A stretch of DNA of 8,799 bases from Candidatus Caldilinea saccharophila. Its GTDB lineage: Bacteria > Chloroflexota > Anaerolineae > Caldilineales > Caldilineaceae. Shown here piece after piece: positions 1 to 6,453 of this stretch; within the stretch, counting starts at the first letter, position 1, and each line of letters opens with the position of its first letter. The stretch lies in NCBI GenBank assembly GCA_016710365.1, contig JADJVW010000066.1:1-8799 (forward strand), given 5' to 3'. The notes below the pieces were generated by a model. The model ran no database searches, was not told the DNA's origin, and worked only from the letters and a program-made list of their open reading frames with translations. A program made the position numbers and the translations under genes.

Positions 1-2
1 GC

Positions 3-557
3 TCCCAGGCGATCGAGCAGCTCTATCCCGGTCTTGATGCGGCTGGGGTCGAACGTTTTCGCGTCGGCTACGCGACCCATTACATTGCTGAGGATGTTGC
101 CCCATCGAGTCTGTTTCCCAAGGCACAGGAGGTGCTCGAGGAGTTGAGGGAGCGCGGACACTATCTTGCGGTCGCTACCGGAAAGAGCCGGCGTGGCCTG
201 GACCGCGTATTGGCCGCGATGGGAATGGAAAGCTTTTTCCATGCGACACGATGTGCCGATGAAACGGCCTCGAAGCCAGACCCGCGCATGGTCCTGGAGA
301 TCATCGAGGAACTGGGGGCAGCGGTCGACCAGGCGGTCATGGTGGGAGATACCGAGTACGACATGGAAATGGCACGCCGGGCCGGTGCGCTTGGAATCGG
401 CGTGAGCTATGGAGTGCATTCGCCGGAGCGACTCGCTCGCCATCACCCGTCGTTGATAGTGGGTTGTCTAAGCGAATTACTGGTATGGGTTCCCGGCTCC
501 TCGGAATACCTCGACGCCCATCTGCATGAGAAAGCTGGTGAGGCGGATCAGCGGTAG
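3..557 (+). CDS. HAD-superfamily hydrolase (phosphoglycolate phosphatase-like), 5' truncated
   Basis: The reading frame is open from the window edge, so the N-terminus with the catalytic DxD motif I lies outside. Visible HAD motifs are motif II (AVATGKSRRG), the motif III lysine (ASKPDP) and motif IV (MVGDTEYDMEMA), in the usual order and spacing. An alpha-helical cap region precedes motif II. The family hydrolyses small phosphorylated metabolites in the cytoplasm; this subgroup commonly sits just downstream of rluC, and the true substrate cannot be read from the sequence. The frame is intact for more than 450 nt, unlike most neighbours. Family members usually end soon after a stretch like LSELLVWV, so the last 25 or so residues (to the TAG at 555-557), which overlap the end of maf, may be read-through after a lost stop or an indel near position 480-490. 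Confidence 0.85.
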   Translation, partial: SQAIEQLYPGLDAAGVERFRVGYATHYIAEDVAPSSLFPKAQEVLEELRERGHYLAVATGKSRRGLDRVLAAMGMESFFHATRCADETASKPDPRMVLEIIEELGAAVDQAVMVGDTEYDMEMARRAGALGIGVSYGVHSPERLARHHPSLIVGCLSELLVWVPGSSEYLDAHLHEKAGEADQR

Positions 558-1073
558 TCCCTCGAGGGCGGTGGGATCATCGAGCATCAAGTGTTCGAAC
601 AGAGCGATTCCCAGGCCTTCCACCTTGAAGCTGCCAGCGCAATCAAATGGCCGCTCGCGTTCGACGTAGTCACGTATCGATGCCTCGCTCAGGCCCCGGG
701 AAACCGCACGGCGCAGGCTTTACCGCCACCTGTTGCTTCCCGGAAGCGGGTCCAGCACGCAAGTCCGGTCAGAAAGCGTACTTCCCGACCTGATACGCTG
801 CGCAGTTGAGCGATAGCCGTCTCGATGGAGCCGGGTTTGCTAAGCACGCGATCCCCTCGACGCCGGCCTGGTCTGAGGCGATGATCACCGCGTCGGGTGC
901 GTCCCAAGCAGGTCCAGCTTTCAGGACGCTGAGCCGGCGACCATTGTCTCGACCGATTCTCCATCCAGGCGTGATTCGTCAACGTCGGCGGCGATCGCTT
1001 CGAATGGCAGGCCAAGACGCTTGAGTAACTGGCTGCGATAAGACGAGGCGGAGGCGAGAACGATCCGAGGCAT
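477..1073 (-). CDS. maf: Maf/YceF-type nucleoside triphosphate pyrophosphatase, frameshifted
   Basis: Maf proteins hydrolyse non-canonical or modified nucleoside triphosphates (YceF type: m7GTP) to monophosphates. Translation starts at ATG 1073 with MPRIVLASASSYRSQLLKRL, the classic Maf N-terminus (S-S/P-R-R-x-x-LL). Joined frames give ADVDESRLDGES, then AVIIASDQAGVEG, GDRVLSKPGS, SGREVRFLTGLA, GLSEASIRDYVERE, CAGSFKVEGLGIALFE and LEGLPLIRLTSFLMQMG, covering the whole family to TAA at 477-479. Total length, about 198 codons, is normal. The frame breaks at least four times, near 933-938, 851-858, 757-762 and within roughly 700-750, most simply explained by missing single bases (e.g. in C or G runs). 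The gene converges with the HAD gene, overlapping it by about 80 nt, and diverges from yceD, as yceF does in E. coli. Confidence 0.88.
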
Positions 1074-1108
1074 TTGCGAAACGGTCCCAGAGGTGAGTTG
1101 AGATGCTG

Positions 1109-1136
1109 ACTATGCAAAAAATTTGCGTATTTTCAA
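1109..1136 (-). promoter_or_regulatory. Candidate sigma-70 promoter for maf
   Basis: On the - strand TTGAAA (1136-1131) is followed by a 16-nt spacer and CATAGT (1114-1109), which matches four of six -10 positions. It lies about 36 nt upstream of the maf ATG in an AT-rich gap. The match is modest and may be chance in AT-rich DNA. Confidence 0.3.
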
Positions 1137-1147
1137 TCATTTATTTT

Positions 1148-1176
1148 TTGACACCTCATGGCCTCGTCACTATCAT
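1148..1176 (+). promoter_or_regulatory. Sigma-70 promoter for the yceD-rpmF transcript
   Basis: A perfect -35 hexamer TTGACA (1148-1153), a spacer of exactly 17 nt (1154-1170) and TATCAT (1171-1176, one mismatch from TATAAT) stand immediately before yceD, at the end of a T-rich stretch. Transcription would be expected to start near 1182-1184, only a few nucleotides before the yceD ATG at 1186. Confidence 0.75.
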
Positions 1177-1185
1177 GGCGCGCCT

Positions 1186-1711
1186 ATGTCTACCACCCGG
1201 CTGCCGAGGCACGCTGATTTACGCAAGCTGGCTGCGGCCGGCGCGTATCTGGCCGGTCGATCCCGATCGCACATCGGGAACGGTTGTGCGCGGAATTGCT
1301 CTTCGGCCGGCGATGTGGCGGTTGAATTGCACTTGGGGTAGATGATGAGGGCTTGCGGGTCATCGGGGCCCGGTTGCCGGGGCATCGTTGAGTTCACCCG
1401 TCAGAGATGCCTTGGTGAAATGAGCCTGGCGGTGCAAGCCGAGGTCAACCTGGCAATGGTCGGGATGACGCCCAGCTCGCGGCGCTCCCGGCGCGCTATC
1501 GATGGTTTGTAGTAGGCGAGGAGCCTGCGGATTCCATGGGATCGTGGAAGACGAACTGCTGCTTGCGTTGCCGTTTGCGCCGCGCCATGCCGACGGCCAA
1601 TGCAGTGTGGCAGTGGATCGTGTCGCGACGATTGCCGTGGACGCCAGTGGGACTGAGCGAGTAAATCCGTTCGTGGAGGCGCTCGAGCGTTACAAGTTGG
1701 ACCCATCCTGA
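1186..1711 (+). CDS. yceD: YceD/DUF177 family protein (23S rRNA accumulation protein), heavily frameshifted
   Basis: The gene starts at ATG 1186 with MSTTRLPRHADLRKLAAAGA, typical of DUF177 proteins. E. coli YceD is needed for normal 23S rRNA accumulation and is coupled to rpmF; the same pairing is seen here. Joining frames recovers IPIAHRERLCAELLFG, GDVAVELHLG, VDDEGLRVIGARLPG, IVEFTRQRCLGEMSL, AVQAEVNLAMV, LAALPARYRWFVVGEE and IVEDELLLALPFAPRHADGQC, then a C-terminus ending ERYKLDPS with TGA at 1709-1711. The frame breaks at least six times, near 1257-1264, 1303-1311, 1335-1340, 1378-1386, 1460-1465 and 1535-1542, mostly as one missing base in or beside G runs. The usual first cysteine of the CQRCL motif reads as arginine. 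No Shine-Dalgarno is visible; the promoter lies almost directly on the start codon. Confidence 0.85.
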
Positions 1712-1798
1712 GTACTCTTAGGCCCAGGTTCGGAATGTTGATGAGAAATGCCAGCATCCGCTGGGCTTATAGCTGATAGATATTTGAGGAGCCAAATC

Positions 1799-1977
1799 AT
1801 GGCCGTTGACAAGCCAGAATGACCAGATCCCGCCGCGGAATGCGTCGGTCCCACGATGCATTGACTGCATCCGCGCTCTCGAGCGACGCGACCAGCGGCG
1901 AGACGCATCGTCGCCATCACGTGACTGCGGATGGCTTCTACCGTGGCAAGAAAGTCGTGGATACAAAAAAGGACTGA
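1799..1977 (+). CDS. rpmF: 50S ribosomal protein L32, one frameshift
   Basis: L32 is a small zinc- or non-zinc-type component of the large ribosomal subunit. A strong ribosome binding site GAGGAG (1786-1791) sits 7 nt before ATG 1799, which begins MAV, as L32 proteins do. That frame stops after seven codons, but a one-base shift around codon 4 (1807-1810) gives QARMTRSRRGMRRSHDALTA, followed by ETHRRHHVTADGFYRGKKVV and a lysine-rich tail ending at TGA 1975-1977. Corrected length is about 60 residues, normal for L32. The HRRHHV..DG segment lacks the four zinc-binding cysteines, as in the E. coli-type protein. An internal ATG at 1819 opens the intact frame, but it has no Shine-Dalgarno and would drop the conserved N-terminus, so the 1799 start is preferred. 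Confidence 0.92.
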
Positions 1978-2016
1978 GCATCCGGTCCTTGTGCGTCCGC
2001 GTCCATGAGAAACTCG

Positions 2017-2047
2017 GCGGCGAGCCTGTGAAGAGCTCGCCGCTTTT
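2017..2047 (+). terminator. Terminator-like hairpin between rpmF and fabD
   Basis: A perfect 9-bp GC-rich stem, GCGGCGAGC (2017-2025) with GCTCGCCGC (2035-2043), encloses a 9-nt loop and is followed at once by TTTTGTGT. This is the form of an intrinsic terminator for rpmF transcripts. The U-tract is short, so partial read-through into fabD is possible. It lies where plsX and/or fabH would normally be. Confidence 0.6.
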
Positions 2048-2076
2048 GTGTCTGCTGCTGCGCAACGGAGGCTGAG

Positions 2077-3021
2077 ATGGCACCACGTCTGGCTTGTGTG
2101 TTCCCGGGACAGGGCTCTCAGCGTGTGGGGATGCTGTCAGCGATGGCGGCGGCAGAACCGCTGGTCGGGAAGACCTTTGACGAAGCATCCAGCGTGCTGG
2201 GATATGATCTTTGGCAGCTTGCCCAGTCAGGCCCGCAGGAAGAGCTGAACCTGACCGAGCGGACCCAGCCGCTGATCCTCACCGCGAGTGTGGCGCTCTG
2301 GCGAGTATGGGCGCGCGCGGGGGTGAGCATCCCGCTTATATGGCAGGCCATAGTCTTGGCGAATTCAGCGCGCTGGTGTGCGCCGGTGCCTTGGAGTTTG
2401 CTGATGCGGTCCGCTTGGTGCGCAATCGAGGTGCCTATATGCAGTCGGCGGTGCCGGTCGGCGAAGGTGCCATGGCGGCGGTGCTCGGGCTCGATGACGC
2501 TCTCGTCGAACTGGCCTGTAGCGAAGCGGCAGGTTCCGAGGTCGTGGCACCGGTGAATTTCAATTCCCCGGGCCAGGTGGTTATTGCCGGACATACGGCA
2601 GCAGTGCAGCGCGCGATTGCTGCATGCAAGGACAAGGGCGCCAAGCGTGCGCTGCCGCTGCCGGTCAGCGCACCGTTTCATACCAGTCTGATGAAGCCTG
2701 CCGGCGAGCAACTTGCGCCAGCGATCTTGCCACTATTCGACATCGCCCGCACCGCAAGTACCGGTGGTACATAATGTTCACGCGGGTACCGAGCAAGATC
2801 CGGAGCGGATTCGTGAACTGCTGGTGCAACAGATTCATAGCCCGGTCAAATGGACACAGTCGGTACGATTTGTCATAGAGCAAAAAATAACCATGGTTCT
2901 CGAAGTCGGTCCAGGCAAGGTGCTGGGCGGACTATGTAAAAGGATCGATGGCGGAATCGAATGCCATGCCTGCGAAGATCCTGAAGAAATGCAGATATCA
3001 CTTGCGGCGGCCGCCGCCTGA
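2077..3021 (+). CDS. fabD: Malonyl-CoA:ACP transacylase, two frameshifts
   Basis: FabD moves malonate from CoA to the ACP phosphopantetheine arm, supplying extender units for fatty acid synthesis in the cytoplasm. ATG 2077 follows CGGAGG (2066-2071). The N-terminus LACVFPGQGSQRVGML carries the oxyanion GQGSQ motif. The nucleophile elbow GHSLGE has its serine codon at 2352-2354, close to residue 92 as in E. coli. RNRGAYMQ supplies the CoA/malonate-binding arginine, and VSAPFHTSLM holds the catalytic histidine. The C-terminal part has VVHNVHAG and LEVGPGKVLGGL. The first frame breaks in the G run near 2316-2325 (ARAG to GEHPAYMAGHSLG) and the second near 2738-2750 (FDIA to PQVPVVHNV). Joined length is about 315 residues, normal for the family. 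Stop TGA at 3019-3021; fabG follows after 24 nt. Confidence 0.94.
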
Positions 3022-3045
3022 GCAACCTTTTGGGGAGGAGGGTGA

Positions 3046-3779
3046 TATGCAGCGCGTGTGTCCGGTTACCGGCGCGAGTCGGGGCACAGGAGCGGCAATT
3101 GCGGATCCGCTGGGGGCCTCCGGTCATGTCGTGATCGGCACTGCCACCACAGATTCCGGTGCCGCGTATTTCCGAGCGCTTTGCGGCGACAGGTATTGCC
3201 GGTACCGGCATGGCGCTCGATGTCGCCATGCCCGGAGCGATCGAAGATGTCCTCGCCCGGATCGTGGATGCTTATGGCGCACCGTTGATCCTGGTCAACA
3301 ATGCCGGGGTCACGCGCGACAACATTCTGATGCGCATGAAAGAGGAGGAGTGGCAGGGTGTGATCGACACCAACCTCAGCTCCGTTTTCCGCCTCAGCAA
3401 AGCGGTGCTGCGTGGCATGACCAAGGCGCGCTGGGGACGCATCGTCAGCATCAGTTCGGTGGTAGGCTCGATGGGCAACGCCGGGCAGACGAATTACGCC
3501 GCGAGCAAGGCAGGCATGGAAGGATTCTCCCGCTCGCTGGCGCGGGAAATCGGCTCGCGCGGGATCACGGTTAATTGTGTGGCACCGGGCTTTATCGACA
3601 CTGATATGACGCGTGAACTTCCCGAGCAGCAACGTCAGGGACTGCTGGGACAGATTCCGGCCGGGCGGCTTGGAGATGCCGCAGAAGTGGCGGCGGTGGT
3701 AGCCTTCCTTGCGTCCGAGGGTGCAGGATACGTGACCGGCGAGACAATCCATGTAAATGGCGGCATGTACATGCGCTGA
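3046..3779 (+). CDS. fabG: 3-oxoacyl-ACP reductase, one frameshift
   Basis: FabG reduces 3-ketoacyl-ACP with NADPH, the first reduction of each elongation cycle. ATG 3046 has a very strong purine-rich ribosome binding site (GGGGAGGAGGG, 3032-3042). The N-terminal Rossmann motif reads VTGASRGTG, with threonine where isoleucine is usual. A one-base break near 3158-3165 shifts to ISERFAATG; the frame is then intact for over 600 nt. Short-chain dehydrogenase motifs follow in order: LVNNAGVTRDNILMRM, IVSISSVVGSMGN with the catalytic serine, YAASKAGMEG with Tyr codon 3495-3497 and Lys codon 3507-3509, VNCVAPGFIDTDMT, and the C-terminal VTGETIHVNGGMYM. Corrected length of about 244 residues matches FabG. 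The position between fabD and acpP separates it from other SDR enzymes. Confidence 0.95.
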
Positions 3780-3796
3780 GCGTGTTTTGTCAATAT

Positions 3797-3825
3797 GTTA
3801 AATCTTGCGGGAATTCAGGTAGAAT
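3797..3825 (+). promoter_or_regulatory. Possible promoter upstream of acpP
   Basis: TAGAAT (3820-3825) is a good -10 candidate in the 133-nt fabG-acpP gap. The -35 is poor (GTTAAA at 3797-3802, 17-nt spacer). An extra promoter here would fit the known need for much more ACP than the other Fab proteins, but this is inference. Confidence 0.35.
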
Positions 3826-3826
3826 C

Positions 3827-3871
3827 CCCGGTTCCGCGTTGAAGCGCAGCGCGGGAATTCGTGAAACCGGG
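3827..3871 (+). promoter_or_regulatory. Inverted repeat in the acpP leader
   Basis: CCCGGTT (3827-3833) pairs perfectly with AACCGGG (3865-3871), and the enclosed CGCG (3835-3838) can pair with CGCG (3850-3853). No T-run follows, so it is not an intrinsic terminator. It could be a stabilising leader hairpin or a regulatory structure; function is unknown. Confidence 0.35.
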
Positions 3872-3912
3872 TTGCAACGACGTAGTCAACCCTTAACAGG
3901 AGCAATACGAAA

Positions 3913-4146
3913 ATGAGCAGTATCGAAGAACGCGTCAAGAAGATCGTCGCGGAGCAGCTAGGTGTAAAAGAAGAGGACATTCAGAACTCCGTTTCCTTTA
4001 GGAAGATCTCGGAGCCGACTCTCTCGACACCGTTGAGCTAGTGATGGCTCTTGAAGAGGAGTTTGAGACTGAAATCCCGGATGAGGATGCGGAGAACATC
4101 ACCACGGTCCAGCACGCCATCGATTATATCGAACCGCCATTCCTGA
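3913..4146 (+). CDS. acpP: Acyl carrier protein, two frameshifts
   Basis: AcpP carries growing acyl chains on 4'-phosphopantetheine for FabD, FabG and FabF. ATG 3913 follows AGGAG (3898-3902). It begins MSSIEERVKKIVAEQLGVKE, nearly identical to E. coli ACP. One missing base near 3999-4004 moves the frame into DLGADSLDTVELVMALEEEF; the modified serine is codon 4020-4022, about residue 37. EIPDEDAENITTVQHAIDYI completes helices III and IV. The uncorrected frame then runs on to 4253 with an unlikely arginine-rich tail. A second small indel at 4131-4133 instead gives DYI-NRHS and TGA at 4144-4146, producing the family length of about 77 residues. I therefore end the gene at 4146. The following 203 nt before fabF contain no recognisable gene; only the fabF ribosome binding site stands out. 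Confidence 0.94.
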
Positions 4147-4349
4147 TCAATGCCCGGCGGAGGTCCCTGCGGCGCATCGAATCGTGTGGCAGGTGGTTTT
4201 CCCAGACTCGCCGTCCGGCGGCAATTCTGATGATGCGGTGGTCCGATGCGTGATAAGTACATTCGTGATGAGTTTCTGACGTCTTTGTCCTGGCTGCATC
4301 TGTTGCATTCCGCGTTTAAAAGAGTGTCCCGCAAACGGAGTTCGCCGCA

Positions 4350-5584
4350 ATGAAACGACGCGTAGTCGTAACCGGGATGGGTGTAGTCACTCCCCTGGGA
4401 AACTCGGTCTCCGAGACCTGGGATGGCATCGTCAACGGTCGCAGTGGTATTCGACCGATCGAGCATTTCGACGTATCCGCTTACACGACGCGCTTCGGCG
4501 GGTCGATCCGTGGGTTCGATACCTCGTTTCTCCCGCCCAAGGAGGTGCGCAAGTTCGACGACTTCATACTCTACGGCCTTGGCGCCGGCGTCTTGCGCCA
4601 CGGAAGATTCGGGGCCGTTCATCGACGAGTCGAATGCGGCGCGAATCGGATCGGCAATCGGATCCGGCATAGGCGGCATCGCATCGATCGAAAAGAGCCA
4701 CCAGATTGTGATCGAGTCAGGGCCGCGACGTATTTCTCCGTTTTTCGTACCCGGGATCGATTACCAACAGAACGCCGGCTACCTGTCGACTTTGCCATGG
4801 CTTCAGTGGTCCCAACCTTGCGGTGACCACCGCTCCGCTGGTACCAGGCACGCACAATATAGGCTTGCGCGCGACTCACTGTATGGGGCGAAGTCGATGC
4901 GATGGTGGTAGGCGGATCGGAAATGGCCACCACACCGGCAGGTCTCGGAGGCTTTGAGGCGGCCAGGAATTATCCACTAGAAATGAAGATCCGGCGGTTG
5001 CGAGCTGACCCCTGGGACAGGGATCGTGACGGATTCGTGCTGGAGCGGGGTGCCAAAGGCTGGTGCTGGAAGAACTGTGCCCGAGTTTCGCGAAGACGCG
5101 GTGCTCAGATCTACGGCGAAGTGAACGGTTTTAGCATGAGGATGCATATCACATGACATAGTTTCCGGAGGACGGACGCGGCGCCAGCGCTTCGACGTTG
5201 ATTGCGATCCGCGATGCCTGAGTATGCACGCCGGATATCGACTAGATGAATGCGCACGGAACCCTACCCTGGCCGGAGATGCGGAGGAATTCCGTGCTGT
5301 GCAACGCATTCTCGGCGATGCGGCGGGTGGTGTCGCAATGAGTTCCACGAAATCCATGATTGGCCATCTGCTGGGTGCGGCGGGTGCCGTCGAGGCGGTA
5401 TTCAGCATTCTCGCCATCCGCGATGGGATTGCGCCACCGACCATAAATCTCGACAACGTGGATACGGATTGTGTGCTGAATTGTGTGCCGCATGTGGCGC
5501 AGGAACGCAAAATCGACGTGGTCCCTGCCGAATTCCTTCGGCTTTGGTGGAACCAACGGGTCGCTGATTTTCCGGCGCTTCTGA
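4350..5584 (+). CDS. fabF: 3-oxoacyl-ACP synthase II, multiply frameshifted
   Basis: FabF condenses malonyl-ACP with acyl-ACP to extend the chain. ATG 4350 follows ACGGAG (4335-4340) and begins MKRRVVVTGMGVVTPLGNSV, the family signature. Joined frames give RKFDDFILYGLGAG, AARIGSAIGSGIGGI, GPRRISPFFVPG, GFSGPNLAVTTA, VDAMVVGGSEMATTPAGLGG, PWDRDRDGFVL, RGAQIYGEVNGF, PEDGRGASAS, MNAHGT with the active-site His (5255-5257), STKSMIGHLLGAAGAVEAVF with the second His, and finally NSFGFGGTNGSLIFRRF with TGA at 5582-5584. Total span matches about 412 residues. There are at least eight frame changes between 4587 and 5560, and three in-frame stops at 5159-5161, 5219-5221 and 5243-5245 in otherwise alignable sequence. 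The expected catalytic Cys after VTTA is not there: the codons at 4835-4846 read P-L-V-P. Confidence 0.9.
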
Positions 5585-5595
5585 CGGGCAGTTCG

Positions 5596-6439
5596 ATGAG
5601 TCAGGAATCGCGGGAAGCGTTGGTGCGGATCAATGCACGGGAAGGCGCTTTCCGGAGGCCGGTGATCGCAGGTTGGCATACGGTGACGGGGTATTCGAAA
5701 CCATGCGTTACAGCGAAGCGCGAATCCCATTGCTCGACAGAGCGATGGAGCGGATGGATATCTCCGTCGGCGTCTCGCGATACCGGTGAGCGTGGATCAA
5801 CTTCGTGACGAAATTGACGGCTTTGTTGGCGCTGCCCGGCGACGCAGCGCGCGGTATCACTGCTGATCGTGACGCGCGGCACGGCCGGTCTGGGGTATCG
5901 CACGATGCGCGCGCCAGCCCGACGCGGATTCTGATATGGCATGCGTTGCCGGATTATCCGGCATCACTGGAGCCTCCGAGGGCGTAGCGGGGCGCTTTGC
6001 GATGCACGACTCGGAATGAATGTGACGCTCGCTGGCATCAAGCATCTCAATCGGTTGGAGCAAGTGCTTGCGCGTATGGAATGGACGGACGAGGATATAG
6101 TCGAGGGCTTGATGTCCGACCCGCGCGGTCGCATCGTGGAAGGAATTTCGACCAATATATTTCTGGTGAGCGGTGGTCGGCTGATCACGCCGACCATAGA
6201 CAGCTGTGGTGTCGCCGGCGTGATGCGCGGATACATCATCGAGGAGGTTTCGCGGTCGCTGGGTATTGCTGTTGCCACCACGAATTGCGAGCGGGCGCCG
6301 CGCCGCGGAGCGCAGGAACTGTTCATCTGCAACGCGGTTATCGGTGTTCCGCCCGTGCGCAAGCGGGAACAAAAGCCATGCCGTCGGGTCGGTGACGCGC
6401 AGGATACGCGACCACGTGGCGCAGCAGTTCGTGGCCTAG
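5596..6439 (+). CDS. pabC: Aminodeoxychorismate lyase (4-amino-4-deoxychorismate lyase), frameshifted
   Basis: PabC is a PLP-dependent fold-type IV lyase that releases pyruvate from aminodeoxychorismate to give p-aminobenzoate for folate. It follows fabF after 11 nt. I place the start at ATG 5596 (MSQESREALVRINAREG). Frame-joined motifs are DRRLAYGDGVFETMRY, RIPLLDRAMERM, LAIPVSVDQLRDEIDGFV, LLIVTRGTAGLGYR and SPTRILIWHALPDYP. Next come LGMNVTLAGIKHLNRLEQ with the PLP-binding lysine, VEGISTNIFLVSGGRLITP, CGVAGVMRGYIIEE and AQELFICNAVIGV. The end is VTRRIRDHVAQQFVA with TAG 6437-6439. At least six frame changes occur, near 5650-5663, 5768, 5850, 5920, 5980 and between 6360 and 6392. The window 5987-6360 is intact. 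Branched-chain aminotransferases share this fold, but the fabF-mltG context argues for pabC. Confidence 0.88.
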
Positions 6440-6453
6440 CGGCATTGGTCGCT

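Noticed and set aside
1114..1126. Small AT-rich palindrome GCAAAAAATTTGC in the maf-yceD gap
   Set aside because: Only five paired bases per arm in an AT-rich gap, with no match to an operator I can name; chance is sufficient.
1722..1766. Weak inverted repeats between yceD and rpmF (GCCCAG/CTGGGC and CCAGC/GCTGG)
   Set aside because: Stems of five or six pairs without a T-run; too weak to call a terminator or regulatory element.
2118..2711. Long open frame on the - strand opposite fabD
   Set aside because: It is antisense to strongly conserved FabD sequence, has no recognisable domain, and is expected by chance in GC-rich DNA. The same applies to other antisense frames such as 3066-3752 and 5964-6629.
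4041..4253. A separate 70-residue protein after acpP
   Set aside because: Its first half is the C-terminal half of ACP in a shifted frame; the arginine/tryptophan-rich remainder lies beyond the likely ACP stop at 4144-4146.
4147..4349. Possible promoter or small gene in the acpP-fabF gap
   Set aside because: No frame has a ribosome binding site with a plausible product, and the TTG/TTTAAA elements do not have promoter spacing.
5224..5808. A single 194-codon open frame that could look like a FabF-PabC fusion
   Set aside because: It reads fabF correctly only up to about 5520, then passes out of frame through the true fabF end (TGA 5582-5584 in another frame) into the start of pabC. It is an effect of a missing base, not a fusion.
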